Assembly (NCBI GenBank): GCA_000733355.1
Contig: JNVV01000027.1
Location: forward strand, 330,940 to 394,939
Direction of reading: 5' to 3'
Origin: Falciphora oryzae
Taxonomy: Eukaryota > Ascomycota > Sordariomycetes > Magnaporthales > Magnaporthaceae
DNA length: 64,000 nucleotides
The translations under genes were made by a program, and so were the position numbers. Numbering within the stretch: position 1 is the stretch's first letter; the number at the start of each line of letters is the position of its first letter. A model generated the notes under the pieces. That model saw nothing but the letters and a program-made list of their open reading frames with translations, was not told the origin of the DNA and searched no databases. Below, one piece after another: positions 23,101-31,960 of this stretch.

Positions 23101-23852
23101 GTGGCTGCACTTCGCCCCCTGGATGGTTCATCCCGCTTGCCCTTTGATTTTTAGCATTTGGTTTGATGCGTTTGGCCCTTCTGTTGGGTTGCTGCTATAA
23201 TTCCCCAGTATATTCCCTCCCCGGGCTTCATCGCTGGGATGTATAAGCAGATCGTGTGAGGTCTTGTTTTCTGATATTCTTGGTTGGCTTTCAGTTTGCC
23301 TTGCTATTTTTTTTTTCTTCGTCACGAACTAACGACTCTACGACCGCATATGTGGGACTTTTGGAGCATTTACAAATGATTCAGGGGAATTGACACCCGC
23401 CACTAGTTTGGGTTGGCAGGACAGGTCGAGTGCTATTCTCTGCGCGGGATGTTTTGCGACGGGCAAGCTGTGAGTTTTATGGTGGTCAGACCGCTCGAAC
23501 GCGTCTCTGGGCTTTTCGGAAACAAAAAGGACTTGTACATGTACAAAAAGAAAAGGTGGGTGCGATAAAATGGACAGCCACGAGCAAACAACGTTGTTGA
23601 TGAAAATCACCCTTGGCGCCTTGCTTTGTGTTTCTTATGCTACTAACCCGTTCACCCGACATTTTGGAATGAGAACTAGGAACGGCCACCAGTTCTCGGG
23701 CTCTGCGCGCGGGTATAGACAAACTGCCTCGTAACATCGTTATTATAAGTCCTTTTCTTTACCCCCCTGTTTTCTTTTTCTCTATTTCCATACGGCAGGT
23801 GATTACTCCGCGACGCATGCGCACTGTTAACGCACAACTCAAATGCGCCCAT
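23101..23852. other. Convergent intergenic region
   Basis: About 750 bp between tail-to-tail genes, AT-richer than the genes. Nothing beyond 3' UTR sequence is seen. Confidence 0.5.
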
Positions 23853-24954
23853 TTACTCAGTCCGCTGCCTCTTGTTCTCCGGGTCGTCGTCGCCAGCCTG
23901 CCCATTGGCGCCTTGGCCATTGCTGGCACCTGCGCCAGGGGCCGCGCCGCTATCATCACCCTCGGCCTCGTCCCGGCCCCTGACGCGGCCGGCGCCCTCG
24001 CCCAGCTCGCCGCTGACGCCGGCGCCGCCGATCCAGTTGCCGTCGGCGTCAAAGTACTCGTTCACGTTCTCAGCCGTGATCCAGCCGGAGCTTCCCGGCA
24101 GGGGCGGAGGCAGGCCGCCGTCGGTTGCGCCGCGGAAGACGCCGGCGGCCGGGTCGAAGCCGTCTGCGGACTCGAAGACGACGCGGTCGTCGATCTCGTA
24201 GCCGTACGCGCCGCCGCCGTCCTCGCCGTCGTCGTCATCGTCGGCAGGGTCTGGGTGCAGCTCGGCGCAGGCGGAGATGGCGGCGAAGAGGACTGCGGCT
24301 TCGGACTTGGGGGCGTTTCTTGATGCTGTTGCCGGGGCGATGGNNNNNNNNNNNNNNNNNNNNNNNNNNNNNNNNNNNNNNNNNGACCGTGTCGTAGGTC
24401 TCGTCGTCGGCGCCGCCGTCTTGCAGGTCGAGCTGCATGTAGACGGCCTGGACGGGGGCGTCGGGGGAGGAGGAGGTGGTGGTGTTTGGGAGCGTCTTGA
24501 CGGCGTGGATGCCGATCAGCGGGTAGGGGATCTTGACGCCGCAGGTGGCATCTTGGCTGAAGAGAGTGAAGTTACTGGCAAGTGCGGGAAACGAGGCGTG
24601 GGTGTCAGCAGAGTTTTCTAGACTAGGTAGGTTTCCTACAAGGGTGGGCTGGGTTGTTGTTGCTCACGCCGAGTTGACATAGACGTCGACCTTTTGCCCA
24701 ACCAGCTGCTCCTCCTCCGCTCCCTCAGTCTCTGGGGCAGCTGTCGCGGCGGGCTCGGCGCCGCGGAAGATGGGCAGCCTCTTGCGCTGCGAGGCGGGGA
24801 CGAGGGCGCGGGCGGCGGCGGCGTAGTAGTGCAGGACCGGCTTGCCGTCGAAGAAGGACTCGGGCGTGCGCTCCTGGAACTCGGCGAGCGGGGTGAAGTC
24901 GTCGAGCTTGGGGGCCCCGTCGGTCGTGATCAGGCTCCTGATGGTGGTGTCCAT
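23853..24954 (-). CDS. pICln / methylosome subunit (ICln family), interrupted by an assembly gap
   Basis: ICln proteins form a PH-like fold that binds Sm proteins in the PRMT5 methylosome during snRNP assembly. Exon 1 is 24954-24668 (MDTTIRSLITTDGAPKLDDF onward). A 93-bp intron leads to exon 2 from 24574, choosing the acceptor GCCAG at 24577-24575 because it preserves the VYVNSANFTLFS strand. GVKIPYPLIGIHAVK and VYMQLDLQDGG match the family's PYPsIslHAI and LYmqld motifs. After the N run the C-terminal helix (AVLFAAISACAELHPDP) and acidic tail to ENKRQRTE follow. The frame before and after the gap differs by one, so 41 N is not the true spacing or an intron lies in it. The acidic DDDDGEDGGG patch is typical. 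Confidence 0.85.
24344..24384. other. Assembly gap (41 N)
   Basis: Run of 41 unknown bases inside exon 2 of the pICln gene. Reading frame is not preserved across it. Confidence 0.99.
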
Positions 24955-25723
24955 CGTGGGCTTTTGAGTTTCGAGGCGACGTGCGGACCGGAAAGGTTGG
25001 GCGTCTCGAGAAGGATTTGTTGGCGCGATACCTCGAGCTGCGACGGCGCGCGACGGTCGAGTTGGGTACCTCGAAGTTCTGTGGACCCCGCGCCATTGCA
25101 TGGATCTTTAGGGCGGGGAGCTGCGAGAAGAGAGCTCTTATCTTATCAGCGCAAACAGACGGATGGGACCCACTTTGATGATCCGCAGCCAGGGGGTGTT
25201 CGGGAGTCCATGCGCTCCAAGGCCAGCGTCACGTCACGCTTGATGCGCGCCAAGGCGGCGGGGGATCTGGCTTGCAGTCGCACCCAACTAACGACGACCA
25301 CACGCCCACAAGTCCCGAGCCGGTGGATGGTGATCCATGTCGGCAGCCGTCACGAGATTGCGTTCGAAGCTCTGGCAGGCCCAGTGAGAGTCAAGCCTGC
25401 TGTCGCCTTTTAACAGGACGAGGAGGGCGGCACTGGTCCTTGGGCGCCTGGCACTTTTCTTGCTTGCGTCTCCTCCTCCTAGCTGGGCCGAACTCTAAAA
25501 CCAAGCCGTCAGCTGAAACACACTGCCGCGATGCACGACAATCGTGAGTTCCCCAAGCCCAACCAAACACAATCTGGCCTCTCATACCGGCGGAATAAAA
25601 GCTGACTTTTCCCCTTGCGCTTCTCCCCCAGGATCACATCCCCTGCTAGAGCAGGTACCCCTGACCGTCTCCCCCTTCATCACACTCCCCAAGGCCCCGA
25701 CTCTACCATATACATACCGCGCC
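24955..25723. promoter_or_regulatory. Divergent promoter region with a probable 5' UTR intron
   Basis: Lies between pICln (-) and the coiled-coil gene (+). A GTGAGT donor at 25544 and a pyrimidine-rich CTTCTCCCCCAG acceptor ending at 25631 suggest a leader intron of the plus-strand gene. The short ATG (25531) just before the donor would then be an upstream start. Confidence 0.4.
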
Positions 25724-26269
25724 ATGCCCTCAGCGCTCCCGCCCTCCGCGACCGGAATCGGTGTGTCGGCATCGACGGTCGGCGAGATGGACATTGACGG
25801 CGGCAGCGGCGGCGGCGACGACAGCCCGGCCCCACCAGCAGCAGCGTCAGCACCCGAGAAGCCGCGCTACGTCGTCTCGGCGACGGGCCACGCGGCGCAC
25901 CCGGACGACATCGTGGCGTCGTGCCGCGCGCTGCAGGAGCACGTGGCGCGCCTGCAGGCCGACGCCGAGCAGGAGCTGCGCGCCCTCGACGAGCGCATCC
26001 GCGCCCGCGAGCTGGCCGAGAAGAGGCGCGTCGCCCCGGGCTGGCTCGACAGCGACGCTAGGATCTTGGAGCCGGAAAGGAAGCTGGCTGACGGCATGGA
26101 ATCGCTGACCCTGACGGGCCAGGCCCCGCCGGTCGGTGGTGCCGCTGGTGGTGCCGGCGCTGGTGCTGGAGGTCCGGGTATGCTGCACCAGGAGGGAGGG
26201 CCTAGCGAGATGGCGGCGCCTGATTATGATCCGGGGACGGAGATTGATCGTGCTTTTGCAGGCAGGTGA
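25724..26269 (+). CDS. Small coiled-coil protein, conserved hypothetical
   Basis: 181 residues from ATG 25724. The first half is Ser/Ala/Gly-rich with an MDIDGGSGGGDD acidic patch. Residues about 55-125 form a likely amphipathic helix or coiled coil (HPDDIVASCRALQEHVARLQ, then QELRALDERIRARELAEKRR) ending at VAPGWLDSDARILEPE, which looks conserved. The tail is Gly-rich and ends DYDPGTEIDRAFAGR. No family was recognised. Codon bias (strong GC3) supports coding. The in-frame sequence upstream has no ATG, so this start is preferred. Function unknown. Confidence 0.65.
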   Translation: MPSALPPSATGIGVSASTVGEMDIDGGSGGGDDSPAPPAAASAPEKPRYVVSATGHAAHPDDIVASCRALQEHVARLQADAEQELRALDERIRARELAEKRRVAPGWLDSDARILEPERKLADGMESLTLTGQAPPVGGAAGGAGAGAGGPGMLHQEGGPSEMAAPDYDPGTEIDRAFAGR

Positions 26270-26975
26270 TGTGGCGTCATGGAGTTTGACTGCGGGTTTG
26301 GTTCTTTGGAGTGTCGAGGACGGGGGTCCGGGGTGCTGTCGTCGTTCCTTGTACGATATTTCTTTCCTTTGCCTCTCTCCGGCGCATCTTTGGTGCTTTC
26401 TTTGGGCACAGTGGCACGAGGGAGTACATGCAGTTTCTGTTTGCAAGTGAGCGAGCGGGCTCCCGCCGCTCCCCGATTCCTTCCCAACCCGATCCGGACC
26501 TGTTTGTTTCACAGTTGACCCTAGGAGATTTCCTGTTTCACTGCTTCTAGGGAAGGGGTTCCCCGATTCCTCGCAATTTTCGCCTCCTGGACTGGGTGTG
26601 CCAGCATAGAGCCACTGCTGGTTGCCGTCGCTTAAATGGCCCCCGGATAATAGGAACGAAAGGCGGGAAGCACAGCATGCCTACCGCAAAATCCTTCAGT
26701 GTCCACGTAAGAATTGTACCACCGCATGCGCAATGTGGCTGAGCTGCTCTGTCCGTATGTATTTGCCCCATGTTGTTGCTATAATATTCCCAGATATATT
26801 GCAGCTGTCGTTGCACAACATAACGACCAGGAGATCGAGGACGTCTAGTGATAAAGCAGGCCGTGAGCCCGCCTTCATCACTCGGCAACAGACCAGCCTA
26901 ATCAAGCATCTGAACCGAGAACTGCAATCGTTGCTACATCCGACCTCGCTCGCCATATACCCTTTTGTATCCATC
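26270..26975. other. Intergenic region at the core/accessory transition
   Basis: About 700 bp without a supportable gene. Upstream of the secreted-protein gene it contains its promoter. Confidence 0.5.
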
Positions 26976-27404
26976 ATGAAGATCACGCCGCTCATCCTAG
27001 AAACCCTCCTCGCCGGGGCCGTCCAGGCCGGCAATGTCTGCCTCGCCAGCACGTACAGGGTGGGCAAGTACCGCCCGCACAAGGTCATGATCTTCGCTGC
27101 CGGTAAGCCCTGCGACAGCGCCGAGTCTCACACATACCAATACACACAGGTGCGCACCTTGTGCAAGAGGCTCCCCCTGGGCGTCCGCATCTGCGGCCAG
27201 AACGGGAACCTGGTCAAGATCGGGCATGGGCCAAACTCGGCGCCCGGCTGCCAGATCGGGCTCGAGATCGACGGCAAGACGTACGCGGGCGAGACGGATA
27301 GGTTCAATCCGAAGGAGGAGGATAAGAAGGGGCCGTGCGACGCGAGCTGCTCGCCTATCGGGGTCGGTGGGTTCCTGCAGTTTGTGGGCGTGCCGATGTG
27401 TTGA
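26976..27404 (+). CDS. Small secreted cysteine-rich protein (candidate effector)
   Basis: 142 residues. An N-terminal signal peptide (MKITPLILETLLAGAVQA, predicted cut after AVQA) is followed by a 124-residue mature chain with eight cysteines, an even number consistent with four disulfides. The chain is basic in the middle and ends in a hydrophobic GVGGFLQFVGVPMC. No enzyme motif or known family was recognised. An internal GTAAGC...CACAG segment (27104-27150, 47 nt) resembles an intron, but removing it destroys the downstream frame and the cysteine pattern, so the intronless reading is preferred. It is isolated between repeats and pseudogenes, a usual setting for fungal effector genes. Effector role is inference only. 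Confidence 0.65.
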   Translation: MKITPLILETLLAGAVQAGNVCLASTYRVGKYRPHKVMIFAAGKPCDSAESHTYQYTQVRTLCKRLPLGVRICGQNGNLVKIGHGPNSAPGCQIGLEIDGKTYAGETDRFNPKEEDKKGPCDASCSPIGVGGFLQFVGVPMC

Positions 27405-27457
27405 TTTCCTGGTGGGTAACCCATCCACGACAAAAAGTCAGGCAGCTTCCCTTGTAT

Positions 27458-27640
27458 CACCAATAAAGGGAATTTAGGAAAGGATTCAAGACGATAAAAG
27501 GGTATAGGAATAGGAAGGGATATATAAATAGGGAAAAAATACAGGGAAAGATACAGGAAAGAACACCGGAAATAATCAAGGTGATGGAAGTGCCGTCTTC
27601 TTTTTATCGTAAACGAAGGACTAATAAAGCCCCAAGCTAT
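27458..27640 (+). repeat. Purine-rich minisatellite element related to 16655-16795
   Basis: Degenerate GGATATAGGAAA-like units (27470-27575) followed by AATCAAGGTGATGGAAGTGC, CGTC, TTCTTTTTATCGTAAAC. The flank aligns with that of the 16655 copy, where a T run precedes ATTGCGAAC. Confidence 0.65.
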
Positions 27641-27661
27641 CAGTGGCTTCCTTGTTTCTAG

Positions 27662-28254
27662 CTAAACCGGCGCCAACGCTCCATCAAAACACTCCCGCGA
27701 TGATCCCTTGAGCAGACTGGCGGCGACGGCGTGTGCAAGGTTGCCTGGGGCGTGGGCACATAGACAGTCGACAGGCTCAAACGCATCCTGGCTGTCACGA
27801 TCGCCTTGGTCGTCGATGGTGCCCTTGAGGAAGTTATAGCACTCTTGGTGGCGGTCAAGGCGCAAAAGGAGGAACGGTATTGTTTGGCGCGCACGCAGGG
27901 CTTCGAGCGGCCCGGTGAGGCGGATGCAGTCTGTCAAAGCCTCGATTTGAAGGACGCAGGACCTGTGCGTATCGACGAGGGACAAGACGCGGGCGAACTC
28001 CATACGCATTAGGGCGAGGTTGTGCGTGTGCCGCCAGGCCCTTCGCCCAAAGCGAGGGCGGATGCTTCTTCTTCTGAGGCCTTCCGGTGCTCCTCAACAA
28101 GACCGAAGAGTTCGAAGTGCGCCTTCTCGTCCTCAGACCGGTAATCTGCTGAACAGTACTGTGTCGCTTCGCATCGCGGGCAGTGGTGGAGTTCGATGCC
28201 GCCTTTGTTGCAAAACCCGCAGGTCGGGCCTTGGTAGATCTTCCTGGCAAGCAT
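27662..28254 (-). pseudogene. Degenerate, frameshifted MYND-finger protein
   Basis: The minus strand from ATG 28254 encodes a MYND-like finger (GPTCGFCNKGGIELHHCPRC, then YCSADYRSEDEKAH). The family's last Cys/Gln after YCS is missing. The frame stops at 28009, while the homologous continuation (THNLALMRMEFARVL ... FLLLRLDRHQECYNFLKG) runs in another frame to 27662. The phrase 'LRLxRxQECYxFLK' is characteristic of fungal MYND proteins about twice this length. A frame change near 28020-28035 plus shortening points to a decayed gene. A cryptic intron is the alternative, but no good donor and acceptor pair is evident. Confidence 0.6.
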
Positions 28255-29008
28255 TGAGGCGGCTGGGGGAGTTGCTAAGTAGTCGTAATGGTGCCTCGTT
28301 GGGATGGAATGCAATGGTATCCTATGGTTGAGAGATGCTCTGAGGATTGATGAAAGACCGGGACGTCGAGGCGGAGAACTGTTCTAGTTAAGTGAGATGG
28401 GAAACCGCGAGGGGAAGAGTGGCAATGGAGTCTGGGTGCCTGTGGTGCTAGAAACAAAATGGAAGCCATGGTGGCCTGGGGCTTGATCAGTCCTACTGCC
28501 AATCTTTCCCGACGTAAACAGAAGCTACCGCCGACCACCGCAGTAATGCGACCTAGCGATGGCGAGGGGTGGGAAATAAAGGGAAAAGGAAAGGGAAAAG
28601 GCGCACTTGACCCGCAACGATGCATCAACAGTTGATGAGCGTATAGAAAGCTCTTCTGGGCTGTTTGGAAGCCTCCCCTCACGGACAAAGGGGCTCCTCC
28701 AGAGACGAGGCCGATGGCAAACCGCGCCAGGCCAGCGAAAAGAGCCCAGGCGCTTCTGCTGGGCCCCGAGCTAGCGGCAGCAGCAGCAGCAGCTCCTCCT
28801 CCTCCACCACTACCAACCCCCCGGTCGGAGGGGAAGGAAAAGGAAGGTGGGAAAATTGAAGAAAAGAAGGCGGGAAAAAGAAAGGAAGGGGCGAAGAGGC
28901 AGGTAACCGAAGGAAAGGGGCCGGGCCAGCGGATAAAATCGAGGACAAAGAAGGGACATACGCGACCCGGCAACGACGCATCGACGGTTGCAGCAAACGT
29001 GGGCCTCG
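28255..29008. other. Intergenic, no supportable gene
   Basis: Purine-rich stretches near 28560-28600 and 28830-28930. A long minus-strand open frame here lacks an initiator and looks like an antisense shadow. Confidence 0.4.
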
Positions 29009-29375
29009 ATGCGCATAATCAGCGACATCGTCAGAAACATGACCGCCGACGAGCTCCTGGCGCGCGGAGGCTACGCCGACATCGTCGCCCTCCTCTCGGG
29101 GCAGGTCCGGCAGCTTTTTCGCCGCCGTCGGGTCGGCCAACCCTGCTTTCTGGCAGGCGCTGCTTGAGCCTGGCGAGCACGTCAAGGGCCCACATGCCAG
29201 AATTGCGGTCGTGCCGGGGGAGATGCTGGAGCTGGCCATGGTCGTCGGGTGATCGTGGAAGACGTTCCTGGCGGCCGCTGTCGCCCTGGCCACGATCGCG
29301 TCGCTGGAGGGGGAGCACATGCTGATCCAGGACCAGGAGGCGTCCAAGGGAGCTCGGGAGAAGAGCAGTAATGTG
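29009..29375 (+). pseudogene. Degenerate gene fragment, family unrecognised
   Basis: From ATG 29009 a coding-like frame (MRIISDIVRNMTADELLARG) runs to the LLSGQ segment near 29104. The sensible continuation (SFFAAVGSANPAFWQALLEP, then PGEMLELAMVV) is in a shifted frame and is broken by TGA near 29250. After it, SWKTFLAAAVALATIASLEG and HMLIQDQEASKG are open. Strong codon bias in two successive frames with one shift and one stop is the reason to call a relic rather than noise. No homologous family was recognised. Confidence 0.4.
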
Positions 29376-30354
29376 GCCACGGACCAGTTTATGTGGTATG
29401 GATCATTTTGTATTAAAAACGCCTTTTGCAATGTTGGTAACACAAACACAAATGCGTCAGGTCTTCTGCCTGATGAGGTCCTCTGTGCTTCCTCGCCGTT
29501 CAAGTCCCGTATATTGGAATCTTGATCAAGTGCGATGTTTGGCATTAGAGGCAACTTCAAATGCTGGTCTGGTGTCTGGGGGACTGTCTCTGTCCTGAGT
29601 TTTGCCTTGAGAAACGAATAGAAAAGTCTCACCACATCCCTGGTTTCCAGATTAGCGCCCGCCTCGTTCGGAGCGTTCGTGATGATGGCTTGGGGGCTCG
29701 AGCGACGCGCTATCAGCACATGAAACGCATGATACAACATCGCTCTATCACAAGGAGAGTATTGTATGATGGGCTCAGGTCTTCCAGCATCGACTTTGCA
29801 ATGTCGGCCTCGCTGGTGTGCGCGACGACCCCTTTGGGGCAGCTGAGAGGTGAACGCCAGGCCTTGAGGGGTTAAGAAGTCACATATTCCGGGTTGTTCC
29901 ACGGCGTACTTGTCGGTGTTTGCGGTCGGTGCAAAACGCCTACATCACCGGGGTCGTCTTGAGGAATCTGACAGGGTGGAGATGGAATGTGCCAATCCTG
30001 GTCTTGATGTTTATCGAGCTTGGCCTTGACAGCAAAAGGCCACCGTCGGACGTGAGCGGGGTTGACGGGGCTGTTCCAAAGGCATGTTAGTTGTAAAAAG
30101 AACCAACGGAAGGGTCGGCCTATCAACCGTCGGATCTTGGGACGTCGCTCTGCCTTTACCTGGACCGTTGATTGCTAGTCTGGATAGTCCGAAGCACTTG
30201 GTGAAGCGCTGTTCTGCATACCGAAGCTCAGAATCTCCGACAGGGCGCGCATTTCTCAGATTTCTGCCGAGTATTAAATTTGTCCCTTGCTTGCTTGATC
30301 CCGTGCTGTGGCAGTGCGGACAATGGTTTCTAAATGGTCAAAGAGGACGGGTTA
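29376..30354. other. Decayed accessory sequence
   Basis: Several short open stretches in different minus-strand frames (for example around 29560-29860 and 29880-30120) look like broken coding DNA but cannot be assigned. They may be the downstream remains of the STAND-type pseudogene at 30355-31225. Confidence 0.35.
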
Positions 30355-31225
30355 TCATCGGTGCGATGGGTGTTGATGATCCTCCTCTCCTCGTGGACAA
30401 GATTGCCAAAACTCCTGAGGCTCGATAATATGCGGGAAAGATGGTAGATTCTGGATTAGAGTCCACTGAAAATGGGAAGACTCCTCGTTTGCTCTTTCGA
30501 CGAGATCATGGATCTTATTGGCTTTAGACTGCGACACTAAGGCCATGCTTTCGAGCGAGGATTGGACCGAAGCTTGGACGGAGGCCGCAAATTTGGACTC
30601 CATGCCAGACAGCACATTCTTCTCGACGTTTCGCATGTTTGCCGATTGAACCAAAGCTGTCGAACGCATTGTGCCGTCGAGAGCCCCGATGTCTTGCCGC
30701 GACTCGACGGCAATGTCCCTTGTCTGGTGTAGAACATTGCTGCGGAGATGTCAGGTTAGATGTAGATATGCAAGGTAGGCTGGTGGGTGGTAAGCCCATG
30801 AAGACCACCAAAGGTGCATCTGTGACGTGCCTAGAGTCGGACTGAAGCCTTAGCTGCATAGCCGCCAGGTTCCTCGCAATGTCTGTGGAGAAACTCTGCA
30901 GGTCCTTCTAGTCCAGGACGGACCTGAGCCTCTTCCATGGCCGTGTGCCGACATTACCGCCCGGTCGTGTTCTTAGTTTCTTGACCTTGGCCTCTAAACG
31001 AACGCAACCAGCGACACAACTCATGATGTGCGCCGTCATCGCACCATCGCGGACGGCGCCGGGGTTCGTTCGGCATTGCTCAAGGATTTGCTGCGCCTGC
31101 CGCGCGTAGAAGGCTGCTTTGCAGACAACGGCTGGAGCATCGTTTAGGGCCGAGAGTGCGGCGTGTACAAGCTTTGCCGACTTGAGGCCGGCAAGGATGA
31201 AGGCGAGGATGCTGGCTGGATCCAT
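30355..31225 (-). pseudogene. STAND/ankyrin-type protein, fungal N-terminal domain only, disrupted
   Basis: Minus strand from ATG 31225 reads MDPASILAFILAGLKSAKLV, then a helical region ending near WKRLRSVLD. This is the style of the 'fungal N-terminal domain of STAND proteins' found in NLR-like and ankyrin proteins. TAG at 30910-30908 interrupts it, and the same frame continues (KDLQSFSTDIARNLAAMQLR). After a probable intron ending CCGCAG near 30737, a helical segment (VLHQTRDIAVESRQDIGALD ... NKIHDLVERANEES) runs to about 30355. The expected NTPase/ankyrin part is absent. TAG in place of an expected Trp (TGG) codon is a C:G to T:A change in CpA context, as made by RIP. Such proteins act in self/non-self recognition. 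Confidence 0.5.
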
Positions 31226-31960
31226 GGGCAACCAGCTGTCAAGTGGAAAGACACAGCGCTACGTTGGCTGCGCCGCGTGGGCATCCTCACAACAAAAGGT
31301 CTAAAAGGGAGGGAGAACGAGGTACCAAAGTAAAAGGATGATTATCGTAGGCTGGTTGCGAAGCTCAATCTGGTGCATTGTATTGACAACCTAGACATCT
31401 AGAAGCGAAGATACCCAAACGCCCGGTGCATTGCAGCCTGACTAAACCGCCACGAAATACCATACTAGATTGATGCCCGAGGCCAATGAGAACGAAGCCA
31501 AGCTGACAGACTGGGCGAAGTGCGGCTAGAGGCTGCTGAACCAATCAACATAGAACGCTCCTTCTGTCAAGGATATGGCGCACACAAGATGCGTAGGGGT
31601 CAATCTCGTCCTCAGGGAGGGCCGGCGATAGGACGGAAATCTCCTCGACACTCTCAAGACGATGTGGTTGCGCCGGTCGCTATCGGGGCTCGCTTAGGTA
31701 GGGACGTTATGTCGTGCATGAGACAGGGTGGTCCGAGGGCAGGCTGAGCCTGCTCGTGCCCGAGTTGGTGGGATGGCCAGGGCTGAGGGTGGACTTTAGG
31801 GTGCGGTATATCTGACAGGTTGATAGGAAGAAAGAGTTTTTGCGCTAGGGATGTTTTGGAACTCCGGATAGAGGTCGGGGTGGCCACGCGAAGTCGGCGG
31901 CGATGCCGTCTTATATTCCTGGGAACGGCGTATCAACGCTCAGCGAAACGCGGCTGGGAG
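31226..31960. other. Intergenic, no supportable gene
   Basis: About 735 bp between the STAND relic and the F-box gene. No structure of note was seen. Confidence 0.45.

Noticed and set aside
28679..29902. 407-codon minus-strand open frame
   Set aside because: No ATG at its start. The translation is low-complexity over purine/pyrimidine-rich DNA and it overlaps a better plus-strand coding relic. Treated as an antisense shadow.
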